From: an uncultured Lachnospiraceae bacterium
Lineage (GTDB): Bacteria; Bacillota_A; Clostridia; Lachnospirales; Lachnospiraceae
Length of the DNA stretch: 13,365 bases
Reading direction: 5' to 3'
Assembly: GCA_902773195.1 (NCBI GenBank)
Contig: CACYDL010000115.1
Span: 1-13,365 of the forward strand
Shown here: positions 1 through 6,279 of the stretch, piece after piece
How positions within the stretch are numbered: the first letter of the stretch is position 1
How the letters are laid out: each line of letters starts with the position of its first letter
Position numbers and translations under genes: made by a program
Notes under the pieces: model-generated
The model's database searches: none
What the model saw: only the letters and a program-made list of their open reading frames with translations
Told to the model about the DNA's origin: nothing

Positions 1-1074
1 CCGGACTACATCTCCGAGAAGAAGGCCATGGAGCTCAAGGGCGACGTCTATCCGTGCATGGGCTGCCGGAGCTTCCTGACGCCCGACCGGTTCACGGACG
101 CCGGCGTCGGCAATCTCTCCAACGCCGAGAACTACACCCCGGGCATTCACAGATATTACGGCCGCTTCAATCAGGGCGTCGTGACGCTGAACCTGGTCGA
201 TATCGCCTGCTCCTCGGGGAAGGACGAGAACAAGTTCTGGACGATCATGAACGAGCGTCTCGCGCTCTGCCACAAGGCTCTTCAGATCCGTCACAACCGC
301 CTGAAGGGAACGCCCTCGGACGTGGCGCCGATCCTCTGGCAGGACGGAGCGCTGGCGCGCCTCGCGCCGGGCGAGACGATCGACCGTCTGCTGTACAACG
401 GCTATTCGACGATCTCCCTGGGCTACGCGGGTCTCGCCGAGTGCGTCTACTACATGAAGGGCGTCTCCCACACCAGCGAGGAAGGCAAGGAATTCGGGCT
501 CCGCGTCATGCAGGCCATGAACGACGCCTGCGCGAAGTGGAAGAAAGAGGAGAACATCGATTACTCCGTCTACGGAACCCCGCTTGAGAGCACGACCTAC
601 AAGTTCGCCAAGTGCCTCCAGAAGAGATTCGGCCGGATTCCGGGCGTCACGGACAAGAACTACATCACCAACAGCTACCACATCCATGTGACCGAGAACA
701 TCGACGCGTTCAGCAAGCTCTCCAAGGAGGCGGAGTTCCAGAAGCTCTCCCCGGGCGGCGCCATCAGCTACGTCGAGGTTCCCAACATGCAGAACAACAT
801 TCCGGCGGTCATCCGGGTGATGCAGCATATCTACGACGCCATCCTCTACGCAGAGCTCAACACCAAGAGCGACTTCTGCGACGTCTGCGGCTACGACGGC
901 GAGATCCTGATCAAGAAGGACGACACGGGCAAGCTCGTCTGGGAGTGCCCTAGCTGCGGCAACCGCGATCAGACCAAGATGCACGTCGCCAGAAGAACCT
1001 GCGGCTACATCGGCACCCAGTACTGGAACCAGGGAAGAACGCAGGAGATCGCCGAGAGAGTGCTTCATCTGTAA
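1..1074 (+). CDS. nrdD: Anaerobic (class III) ribonucleoside-triphosphate reductase, C-terminal part
   Basis: The frame is open from base 1, so the gene begins upstream and only about 357 C-terminal residues are visible (family about 700). The enzyme makes deoxyribonucleotides from ribonucleoside triphosphates with a glycyl radical and works only without oxygen. Two features fix the identity. A zinc-ribbon pair of CxxC motifs is encoded at 877-888 (CDVC) and 946-957 (CPSC). The glycyl radical loop near the end, RRTCGYIGTQYWNQGR, has its radical glycine codon at 1003-1005. The reading frame ends normally in TAA and a strong hairpin follows. The radical-activating partner nrdG, often directly downstream, is not there; it may lie elsewhere. 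Identification is very secure. Confidence 0.96.
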   Translation, partial: PDYISEKKAMELKGDVYPCMGCRSFLTPDRFTDAGVGNLSNAENYTPGIHRYYGRFNQGVVTLNLVDIACSSGKDENKFWTIMNERLALCHKALQIRHNRLKGTPSDVAPILWQDGALARLAPGETIDRLLYNGYSTISLGYAGLAECVYYMKGVSHTSEEGKEFGLRVMQAMNDACAKWKKEENIDYSVYGTPLESTTYKFAKCLQKRFGRIPGVTDKNYITNSYHIHVTENIDAFSKLSKEAEFQKLSPGGAISYVEVPNMQNNIPAVIRVMQHIYDAILYAELNTKSDFCDVCGYDGEILIKKDDTGKLVWECPSCGNRDQTKMHVARRTCGYIGTQYWNQGRTQEIAERVLHL

Positions 1075-1097
1075 AACAGACGAATGAAATAAAAATG

Positions 1098-1150
1098 ATC
1101 AGTAACGGGACACCCCGCTTCGCCGTGAAGCGGGGTGTCTTCCTGATTCT
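1098..1150 (+). terminator. Strong hairpin terminator after nrdD
   Basis: A perfect 13-bp stem (GACACCCCGCTTC at 1109-1121 with GAAGCGGGGTGTC at 1127-1139) closes a 5-base loop. Flanking ATCAG (1098-1102) and CTGAT (1146-1150) could extend it beyond an internal bulge. The T-run on the plus side is short and broken. Read on the minus strand the hairpin is followed by a better T-rich stretch (complement of about 1085-1097), so it may act in both directions. The position 35 bases after the nrdD stop supports a terminator role. Confidence 0.8.
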
Positions 1151-1206
1151 GAGCCTCCTGCCCGTATTGAAGGTTTGTGCCTTCCTCCGTAAAATGACGC
1201 ATATAA

Positions 1207-1233
1207 GTTGCGCACAATAAAAACGCGCGCAAC
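1207..1233. promoter_or_regulatory. Inverted repeat in the leader of the small ferritin-like gene, possible operator
   Basis: GTTGCGC (1207-1213) and GCGCAAC (1227-1233) form a perfect 7-bp inverted repeat around 13 AT-rich bases, 30 bases upstream of the start codon at 1263. A TATAAG box (1202-1207) overlaps the left arm and could be a -10 element, but no convincing -35 box stands at the right distance. The repeat could be a repressor site or a small leader hairpin. The arms are seen directly; the role is a guess. Confidence 0.3.
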
Positions 1234-1262
1234 AACGAGACGTAAGGACGGAGGTATCTGCA

Positions 1263-1457
1263 ATGGAAAAAATCGAATTATTGAAGTCATTTGCCCGGGG
1301 ATGGTTTGGAAATTCCCGGCAGCATTCCATCCACGCGCAGCTTCTCAAGGCCCGCGGCCTGAAAAAGTTTGCGGACAGGATCATGGCTGAATCGGATGAG
1401 GAGTGGGAAGAGGCCGGGAAAGTCAATGCCAGGCTGATCGAGCAGCTTGGGGAATGA
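1263..1457 (+). CDS. 64-residue ferritin-like (half-bacterioferritin) protein
   Basis: The start is well supported by GGAGG at 1250-1254, 8 bases before the ATG, and a hairpin terminator follows the stop. From residue about 20 the protein lines up without gaps with helices A and B of bacterioferritin as remembered from E. coli. Shared positions are Q-x3-HA-x3-K-x2-GLK at the end of helix A and D-x4-ES-x2-E in helix B. By this alignment the helix B glutamate ligand (E51 in E. coli Bfr) is kept, its histidine partner (H54) is glutamate, and the helix A glutamate (E18) is lost. Helices C and D are absent; the family is about 155 residues. It is either a remnant still carrying intact signals or a two-helix protein that would have to dimerise to form a four-helix bundle. 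The family link is moderate; the function is unknown. Confidence 0.6.
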   Translation: MEKIELLKSFARGWFGNSRQHSIHAQLLKARGLKKFADRIMAESDEEWEEAGKVNARLIEQLGE

Positions 1458-1475
1458 AGCTGTGAACGAAAAAGC

Positions 1476-1512
1476 AAGACCGGCGCATCGTCTTCTGTGC
1501 CGGCCTTTTCTT
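1476..1512 (+). terminator. Rho-independent terminator after the ferritin-like gene
   Basis: CCGGCGCA (1480-1487) pairs with TGTGCCGG (1496-1503), with one G-T wobble. AAG (1476-1478) pairs with CTT (1505-1507) across one mismatch. The T-rich stretch TTTTCTT (1506-1512) follows. It lies 18 bases after the stop codon, so the small gene is probably a single-gene transcript. Confidence 0.8.
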
Positions 1513-1525
1513 AAAGGAAACCGAT

Positions 1526-1856
1526 ATGGAGATGATGCAGACAGCAGATGAATACGAAAGACTATCTGATTGATACGGGGGATGAGGTGATTCTTGTTGA
1601 TACCGGGTTCCCTGCCGGGACGCCGGAGGAAGTGCCCGACGAGACGAGCATGGGGTTTACGGGGAAGGATATCTGCAGTTATATGGAGGCCTTCTCCAAA
1701 TTGGGGTATAAGCCGGAGCAGGTGACAAAGATCCTGCTTACCCACAAGCACACAGATCATTCCGGAGAACTGAAGTATGATGGATGGAGGGACATATCGG
1801 AGCGGTTATGGTATCATATAAGGCAGAGAAGGAACTGCACCGGAGGAAAAGGATAA
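1526..1856 (+). pseudogene. Metallo-beta-lactamase-fold hydrolase fragment
   Basis: An open frame from ATG 1548 encodes a recognisable N-terminal piece of an MBL-fold hydrolase. The strand DEVILVDTGFP is followed by the metal-binding motif THKHTDHSG (HxHxDH) around residues 65-73. After GEL the sequence stops resembling the family and ends at 1856 after 102 residues, against a usual 200-300. No ribosome binding site stands before 1548. A 15-codon frame just upstream (1526-1573), reading MEMMQTADEYE, may be the true preceding segment in another frame. That would imply a frameshift near 1548-1560 as well as loss of the C-terminal half. The remaining histidines of the active site are absent, so it is probably not functional. 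The family call is good; the frameshift is inference. Confidence 0.6.
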
Positions 1857-2061
1857 CGACCCGGTCCTGGAGCTGATCAGAAATTCAGGCTTTGAATACG
1901 CGGACAAAAGAATGAACGGGGGAAGCCTGTGGATTGTCGCGGGGGAGACGGAAGGAAAGGAACTGGCCGAACAATGCAGAAAGCTGGGCGTCGCCTTTGT
2001 CTTCACGCCGAAGGGCGGGCGCGCAAGCAAAAAGAGACCTGCCTGGTATTCTGTCTCGTAG
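1784..2061 (+). pseudogene. Frameshifted remnant of an unidentified C-terminal module
   Basis: From 1822 to 2061 a frame with no ATG, GTG or TTG start of its own encodes about 79 residues ending in TAG. It contains FEYADKRMNGGSLWIVAGE, then a helix (GKELAEQCRKLG) and the end piece KGGRASKKRPAWYSVS. This looks like a compact alpha/beta module (DKR-x2-GGSLW, then GGRA-x3-RPAW) that I associate only loosely with the C-termini of larger nuclease- or helicase-like Firmicute proteins; I cannot name it. A second frame from ATG 1784, reading MEGHIGAVMVSYKAEKELHR, precedes it and may be the upstream part before a frameshift near 1830-1845. It abuts the MBL fragment, so the two may be joined pieces of different genes. 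Most likely a dead remnant. Confidence 0.45.
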
Positions 2062-2168
2062 ATGTCTGCCGGAATTGAGGAAAGCAGAACGGAAAATTCT
2101 TTCAAAAAGGACGAAAGCAAAGTAGACTGGAAGCATACCGTTATTCGATAATATGAAGAATTCTGTCA

Positions 2169-2261
2169 ATGAGTGAAACACACCGTTTTCCGGAATCAGG
2201 GGAGAACGTCATCAAGACCGAGAGAAGGCCCTTCGTCGAGGCGGCGGACATCGCCGCGTGA
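2169..2261 (+). pseudogene. Short coding-like tail, unidentified (possible gene remnant)
   Basis: A 30-codon frame from ATG 2169 ends in TGA at 2259-2261. From about 2196 onward nearly every codon ends in G or C, exactly like the neighbouring real genes, and reads GENVIKTERRPFVEAADIAA. The bases before that are AT-richer and look non-coding. This contrast suggests the surviving 3' end of a lost gene, or a very short peptide gene. There is no clear ribosome binding site. I do not recognise the sequence. The rest of the spacer, 2062-2168, holds only a 29-codon frame (2062-2151) without a start signal. Confidence 0.3.
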
Positions 2262-2307
2262 CGTCGTGTGATTTATGCTGTTTTTACCCACGGGAAAGGA
2301 GAAGCAG

Positions 2308-3408
2308 ATGGAGATCCGGAAGATCGTGATTACCGGCGGCCCCTGTGCGGGGAAGACGACCGCCCTCAGCTGGATTCAGAACGCTTTTACGAAAAAGGGA
2401 TACAGGGTCCTGTTTGTGCCGGAGACGGCCACCGAGCTGATCTCGGGAGGCGTCGCGCCGTGGACCTGCGGCACCAATGTCTCCTACCAGAAGGTGCAGG
2501 TCAGTCTGCAGCTGTTCAAGGAGGAGATGTTCCGGAAGGCGGCCCTCACCATGAAGGACGAACGGATCCTGATCGTGTGCGACCGGGGCGCCCTGGACAA
2601 CAAGGCGTACATGGACGCCCAGGAGTGGCAGGAAGTCCTCGGGGAGCTCTCTCTCAACGAGATCGAGCTCCGGGACAGCTACGACGCCGTCTTTCACCTC
2701 GTCACCGCCGCCTCCGGGGCGGTCGAGGCCTATACGCTGTCGAACAACGCCGCCAGGACCGAGACGGTGGAGCAGGCCTGCGCGCTGGACAGGAAGCTCA
2801 TCTCGTGCTGGATGGGACATCCGCACCTGCACATCATCGACAACGGCACGGATTTCCAGACGAAGCTGGAGCGTCTGATCTCGGAAATTTCCGCGTTCCT
2901 CGGCGAGCCGGACAGCCCGGGCGTCGAGCGGAAATACCTGATCAGGTATCCCGACGAGGCGTATCTGGCATCCCTCCCGAACTGCGAGAAGGTCGACATC
3001 ACCCAGACCTATCTGCTGAGCCCGGACGACACCCAGATCCGCGTGAGGAAGAGAGGGAGCGGCGGGCACTACATCTACTATCGCTCCGAGAAGAGGTACA
3101 TCACGCCCCTGAGACGGGGAGAGATCGAAAAGCGGCTGACGGAAGAGGAGTATCTGGAGCAGCTGGCCGGCGCGGATCCCTCCGCCCGGCCGATCCGGAA
3201 GACGCGGTACTGCCTCGCCTACGGAAACAGCTACTATGAGATCGACATCTATCCCGAGTGGAAGAAACAGGCGGTCATGGAGGTCGAGCTGGCCGACGAG
3301 GACGAGGAGGTGACGGCGCCGGAAGGAATCCGGATCATCCGCGACGTGACAGGCGACAAGAGATATAAAAATTATCAGCTGGCCCACGAGATGGTGCCGG
3401 AGGACTGA
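2308..3408 (+). CDS. AAA-type ATPase (NadR-like P-loop) fused to a CYTH domain
   Basis: The start is ATG 2308, preceded by GGAAAGGAG at 2293-2301; an in-frame ATG at 2275 lacks such a site. The product is 366 residues. The N-terminal half (about 1-195) is a P-loop domain of the AAA_28/NadR-like kind, with Walker A GGPCAGKTT (residues 10-18) and a Walker B-like strand LIVCDRG ending near D92. The C-terminal half (about 205-360) is a CYTH domain, the fold of adenylate cyclase CyaB and thiamine triphosphatase, which handles triphosphate-containing substrates in a tunnel. The usual ExExK signature reads GVERK here (residues 205-209), so the first glutamate is missing. An rRNA methyltransferase follows after 20 bases. 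The domain calls are firm; substrate and role are unknown. Confidence 0.85.
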   Translation: MEIRKIVITGGPCAGKTTALSWIQNAFTKKGYRVLFVPETATELISGGVAPWTCGTNVSYQKVQVSLQLFKEEMFRKAALTMKDERILIVCDRGALDNKAYMDAQEWQEVLGELSLNEIELRDSYDAVFHLVTAASGAVEAYTLSNNAARTETVEQACALDRKLISCWMGHPHLHIIDNGTDFQTKLERLISEISAFLGEPDSPGVERKYLIRYPDEAYLASLPNCEKVDITQTYLLSPDDTQIRVRKRGSGGHYIYYRSEKRYITPLRRGEIEKRLTEEEYLEQLAGADPSARPIRKTRYCLAYGNSYYEIDIYPEWKKQAVMEVELADEDEEVTAPEGIRIIRDVTGDKRYKNYQLAHEMVPED

Positions 3409-3428
3409 AAGACGAAGAGGCGACGGAA

Positions 3429-4631
3429 ATGACTGTTTCTGCAGAGGTGGTATTAAAAAGGGGAGAGGGCAGACTGCTGAAATCGGGCGGTCTCTGGGTT
3501 TTTGACAATGAGATCGCCGAGGTGAGAGGCTCCTGCCTGAACGGCTCCCTGGTCAGGATTTCCGATTACGACGGATACGGCCTGGGACTCGGCTTCATCA
3601 ATGTGAAATCAAAGATCCGCGTGCGCGTGATCACAAGAAATACGGACGCCGTGATCGACGACGCTTTTTTCGGCAGGAGGCTGAGAAACGCGTGGGAGAG
3701 CAGGAAGAAAACCTGCGACACCGGATGCTGCAGGGTCGTGTTCGGGGAGGCGGATTATCTTCCGGGAATCACCATCGACAAGTACGAGGACGTGCTTGTC
3801 GTCGAATCCTGCTCCCTGGGCCTGGACCGCATGAAGGAACGGCTCGTCGATCTGCTGAAGGACATTCTGGCGGAGGACGGCGTCGCCATCCGGGGCGTCT
3901 ATGAGAGAAGCGACGGCAAAGAGCGCCTGAAAGAGGGAATGGAGCGGGTAAAGGGCTTCATCGGCCCCGAATTCCCGACGGAGGTCATGATCGTCGAAAA
4001 CGGCGTGAAGTATTACGTCGACGTAAAGGACGGGCAGAAGACCGGCTTTTTCCTCGATCAGAAGTACAACAGGCGCGCGATCCGGCCCCTCGCCGCGGGC
4101 GCCGAGGTGCTGGACTGCTTCACGCACACCGGCTCCTTTGCCCTCAACGCCGCCCAGGCGGGGGCGAGGCACGTCACGGCTGTCGACGCGTCGGAGAGCG
4201 CGCTGGAGATGGCGCGCCGCAACGCGGAGCTCAACGGTCTCAGTCAGGTGGACTTCGTCAGGGCCGACGTCCTGGAGCTCCTTCCGGCTCTCGCGGAGGA
4301 GGGGAAGCAGTACGATCTCGTGATTCTGGATCCCCCGGCCTTCGCCAAGTCGAAGTCCCATGTGAGGAACGCCGTGCGCGGGTACAGGGAAGTCAACCGG
4401 AACGGAATGAGGCTCGTGCGTCCGGGCGGGTATCTGGCGACCTGCTCCTGCTCCCATTTCATGACCAGGGAGCTGTTCGAGGAGATGATCCGAAGCGCCT
4501 CAAGGGAGGCTCACGTGAGGCTCAGGCAGATCGAAGCCCGGGCCCAGGGACCGGATCATCCGCTGCTTCTTGCGCAGGCGGAAACCTACTATCTGAAATT
4601 CTACATTTTCCAGGTTTGCGATGAAATGTAA
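3429..4631 (+). CDS. rlmI: RlmI-like class I SAM-dependent rRNA (cytosine-C5) methyltransferase
   Basis: The 400-residue length is that of the RlmI/YccW family, which methylates a cytosine in 23S rRNA (C1962 in E. coli). The N-terminus (about 1-70) fits the PUA RNA-binding domain, with the family's GxLWVFDNEI-type opening. The C-terminal Rossmann domain contains the SAM-binding loop VLDCFTHTGSFAL (from residue 227), an acidic strand end (VDAS), the catalytic-region motif DPPAFAKS (301-308) and CSCSH (339-343), where the second cysteine fits the catalytic nucleophile. GAAGAGG at 3414-3420 sets the start at ATG 3429. It lies 20 bases after the ATPase/CYTH gene, probably cotranscribed. The family is secure; exact site specificity is inferred. 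Confidence 0.9.
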   Translation: MTVSAEVVLKRGEGRLLKSGGLWVFDNEIAEVRGSCLNGSLVRISDYDGYGLGLGFINVKSKIRVRVITRNTDAVIDDAFFGRRLRNAWESRKKTCDTGCCRVVFGEADYLPGITIDKYEDVLVVESCSLGLDRMKERLVDLLKDILAEDGVAIRGVYERSDGKERLKEGMERVKGFIGPEFPTEVMIVENGVKYYVDVKDGQKTGFFLDQKYNRRAIRPLAAGAEVLDCFTHTGSFALNAAQAGARHVTAVDASESALEMARRNAELNGLSQVDFVRADVLELLPALAEEGKQYDLVILDPPAFAKSKSHVRNAVRGYREVNRNGMRLVRPGGYLATCSCSHFMTRELFEEMIRSASREAHVRLRQIEARAQGPDHPLLLAQAETYYLKFYIFQVCDEM

Positions 4632-4669
4632 GAACTTGGAAGGACTGAAAATACTGATGTTTTCAGGTG

Positions 4670-4794
4670 ATATGGCTTACAGCTGGAAATCAGTTTGATA
4701 TAGCTGATCAGGATGCTTTTCTGATGGAAAATGTGGTGTAAAAGTGGTGCAGCAGCATATTTGACAGAGCCAAAAGCGAGTATTTAAGCCATAT
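4670..4794. repeat. Small element bounded by a perfect 10-bp inverted repeat
   Basis: ATATGGCTTA (4670-4679) is the exact reverse complement of TAAGCCATAT (4785-4794). The two arms enclose 105 AT-rich bases. This could be a tiny non-transposing mobile element with terminal repeats, the scar of a larger insertion, or a long-range RNA stem. No transposase and no clear target-site duplication are visible. The repeat itself is certain; the element interpretation is tentative. Confidence 0.35.
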
Positions 4795-4812
4795 TAATGT
4801 ATTTTTTTGTAT

Positions 4813-4858
4813 CCCTGCGGAAAAAGAGTGTCCTAACCGCAGGGGCGTATTGTATAAT
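4813..4858 (+). promoter_or_regulatory. Putative rnf promoter (TATAAT) with upstream 8-bp inverted repeat
   Basis: A consensus -10 box TATAAT lies at 4853-4858, which would start transcription near 4865 and leave a leader of about 50 bases before rnfC. No good -35 box is present at the expected 17-base spacing. Instead a perfect inverted repeat, CCCTGCGG (4813-4820) and CCGCAGGG (4837-4844), spans the -35 region and the spacer. This layout suits a promoter controlled by a DNA-binding protein at the repeat. The arms differ from the TTGTTAA-type half-sites of Rex. The elements are seen; the regulation is inferred. Confidence 0.5.
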
Positions 4859-4875
4859 AACAGAATACACAGATT

Positions 4876-4901
4876 CTTTCAGCACAGGAACTTTCAGCAC
4901 A
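4876..4901 (+). repeat. Tandem 11-bp direct repeat in the rnfC leader
   Basis: CTTTCAGCACA occurs at 4876-4886 and again at 4891-4901, a 15-base period, with GGAA following the first copy directly and the second copy after two A's. The second copy runs straight into the rnfC ribosome binding site (AAGGAAGGGG, 4902-4911). It may be a chance duplication or a paired site for an RNA- or DNA-binding regulator. Confidence 0.5.
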
Positions 4902-4917
4902 AAGGAAGGGGAACGTT

Positions 4918-6279
4918 ATGGCAAGAAAGACATTCCGCGGAGGCGTGCATCCGGCAGGGCACAAAGACCTGTCCAGGGATGCCGCGTTCGAGGTGTATCT
5001 GCCGAAGGGACCGATGGTCTATCCGCTCTCTCAGCATATCGGAAGACCCTCGACGCCGGTGGTGAAGAAGGGCGACCGCGTCCTGGCGGGCCAGATCATC
5101 GCCGAGGCGTCGGCTTTCGTGTCCGCCAACATCGTGAGCGGATGTTCCGGAACCGTAAAGGCGGTCGACCGGTACCGCACCATCGGCGGGAACTATGCGG
5201 AATCCATCATCATCGACAACGACGGTCTCTATGAAGAGGCGCCGGGCATCGGAGAAAAATGCGATTACACCGGACTGTCCTCCCAGGAAATCCTCGATAA
5301 AGTCAAGGCGGCCGGCATCGTCGGTATGGGCGGCGCGGGCTTCCCGACTCACGTGAAGCTGGCCCCGAAGGATCCGAAGGCCATTCACTACGTGATCGCC
5401 AACGGCGCCGAGTGCGAACCCTATATCACCTGCGACGATCAGCTGATGCGTACGTACGCGGACGAGATCATCACGGGCATGGAGATCCTTCTCCGTCTGT
5501 TTCCCAAGGCTTCCGGCCACATCGTGATAGAGGACAACAAGCCCGAGGCGATCGAGGCGATGAAGAAGGCCGCTTCGGGGCATAAAAAAATCCGCGTGGT
5601 CTCCGCGCCGGTCAAGTACCCCCAGGGAGGGGAGCGCAGCTGCATCAGCCTGGTGACGGGGATCGACTACAAGATCACCCAGCTCCCGGCGGACGTGGGA
5701 TGCGTCGTCGACAACGTCGGGACGATCCGGGCCGTCTACAAAGCGGTCTGTGAATCGACGCCCCTGATGGAGCGCGGCATCACCATCACCGGCGAGGCGG
5801 CGGAGCGCCCCTGCAATCTCATGACCCGCATCGGGGTTCTTGCCTCCGAGCTGATTGAGTACGCAGGCGGCTTCAAGGGCGGCAGCGCCCCCGTCAAGAT
5901 GCTGGCGGGCGGCCCGATGATGGGCGTGGCCTTCGACAGCACGGACGTGCCTGTCCAGAAAAACAACAACGCCCTGACGCTTCTTCCGGTGGATGAAGTG
6001 GAGAAGGCGGAGAAGATAAAGACGAACTGTATCCGCTGCGGGCGTTGCGCGCGCGTATGTCCCATGGGGCTTACGCCCCAGCTGATGTGCCTGGCGTATG
6101 AGCGCGGGGACCTGGACCGCTACGAGAACAAGCTCCACGGACTGGAGTGCATCAGCTGCGGCTGCTGCACCTTCATCTGCCCGGCCAGAAAGCCGCTGAC
6201 CCAGGAATTCAAGGTGGCGAAAGCGGAGATCATGGCGATAAAACGGGCACAGAAAGAAAAGGAGGGGGCAAAAGCATGA
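4918..6279 (+). CDS. rnfC: Rnf complex subunit C (NADH-binding, FMN and 4Fe-4S)
   Basis: RnfC is the cytoplasmic subunit where the Rnf complex exchanges electrons with NAD. The 453-residue protein opens with the RnfC-type N-terminus (FRGGVHP then HIGRPSTPVVKKGD, a barrel-sandwich segment). It carries the glycine-rich nucleotide/FMN region GMGGAGFPTHVKL (residues 136-148). Two 4Fe-4S motifs follow: CIRCGRCARVCP (C371, 374, 377, 381) and CISCGCCTFICP (C411, 414, 417, 421). AAGGAAGGGG precedes ATG 4918. The stop overlaps the next start as ATGA (6276-6279), so translation is coupled. It is shorter than the enterobacterial RsxC proteins, which have long C-terminal tails, and matches the clostridial form. 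It is the first gene of the rnf operon. Confidence 0.96.
   Translation: MARKTFRGGVHPAGHKDLSRDAAFEVYLPKGPMVYPLSQHIGRPSTPVVKKGDRVLAGQIIAEASAFVSANIVSGCSGTVKAVDRYRTIGGNYAESIIIDNDGLYEEAPGIGEKCDYTGLSSQEILDKVKAAGIVGMGGAGFPTHVKLAPKDPKAIHYVIANGAECEPYITCDDQLMRTYADEIITGMEILLRLFPKASGHIVIEDNKPEAIEAMKKAASGHKKIRVVSAPVKYPQGGERSCISLVTGIDYKITQLPADVGCVVDNVGTIRAVYKAVCESTPLMERGITITGEAAERPCNLMTRIGVLASELIEYAGGFKGGSAPVKMLAGGPMMGVAFDSTDVPVQKNNNALTLLPVDEVEKAEKIKTNCIRCGRCARVCPMGLTPQLMCLAYERGDLDRYENKLHGLECISCGCCTFICPARKPLTQEFKVAKAEIMAIKRAQKEKEGAKA

Larger units (their letters stand above)
4632..4917. other. AT-rich intergenic spacer before the rnf operon
   Basis: These 286 bases are much richer in A and T than the flanking genes and contain no convincing gene. 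A weak hairpin, CTGAAAA (4645-4651) with TTTTCAG (4660-4666), follows rlmI without a T-run, so it is a poor terminator. A perfect 10-bp inverted repeat, an 8-bp inverted repeat, a TATAAT box and a tandem repeat are listed separately. A TTGACA sits at 4761-4766, but no good -10 box stands 16-18 bases after it. Confidence 0.6.

Noticed and set aside
1075..1262. nrdG expected after nrdD
   Set aside because: Only a terminator and a leader region follow. Absence here does not show that the gene is missing from the genome, so it is not reported as a finding.
2062..2151. 29-codon frame starting right after the TAG of the remnant
   Set aside because: No ribosome binding site, AT-rich codon use unlike the neighbours, and no recognisable sequence.
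2284..3387. A 367-codon minus-strand frame opposite the ATPase/CYTH gene
   Set aside because: The plus strand has Walker motifs, a CYTH domain and a good ribosome binding site; the minus frame has none of these.
4645..4666. Hairpin CTGAAAA/TTTTCAG as terminator of rlmI
   Set aside because: The stem is short and AT-rich and lacks a following T-run, so it is mentioned only as a weak possibility.
4761..4798. TTGACA at 4761 as the -35 box of the rnf promoter
   Set aside because: No good -10 box lies 16-18 bases downstream; the nearest AT-rich hexamers are at wrong spacing.
6147..6275. Longer start for the RnfD-G fusion, 43 codons upstream
   Set aside because: The extension would lie inside rnfC in another frame and encode low-complexity basic sequence. 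ATG 6276 has GGAGGGGG before it and matches the usual RnfD N-terminus.
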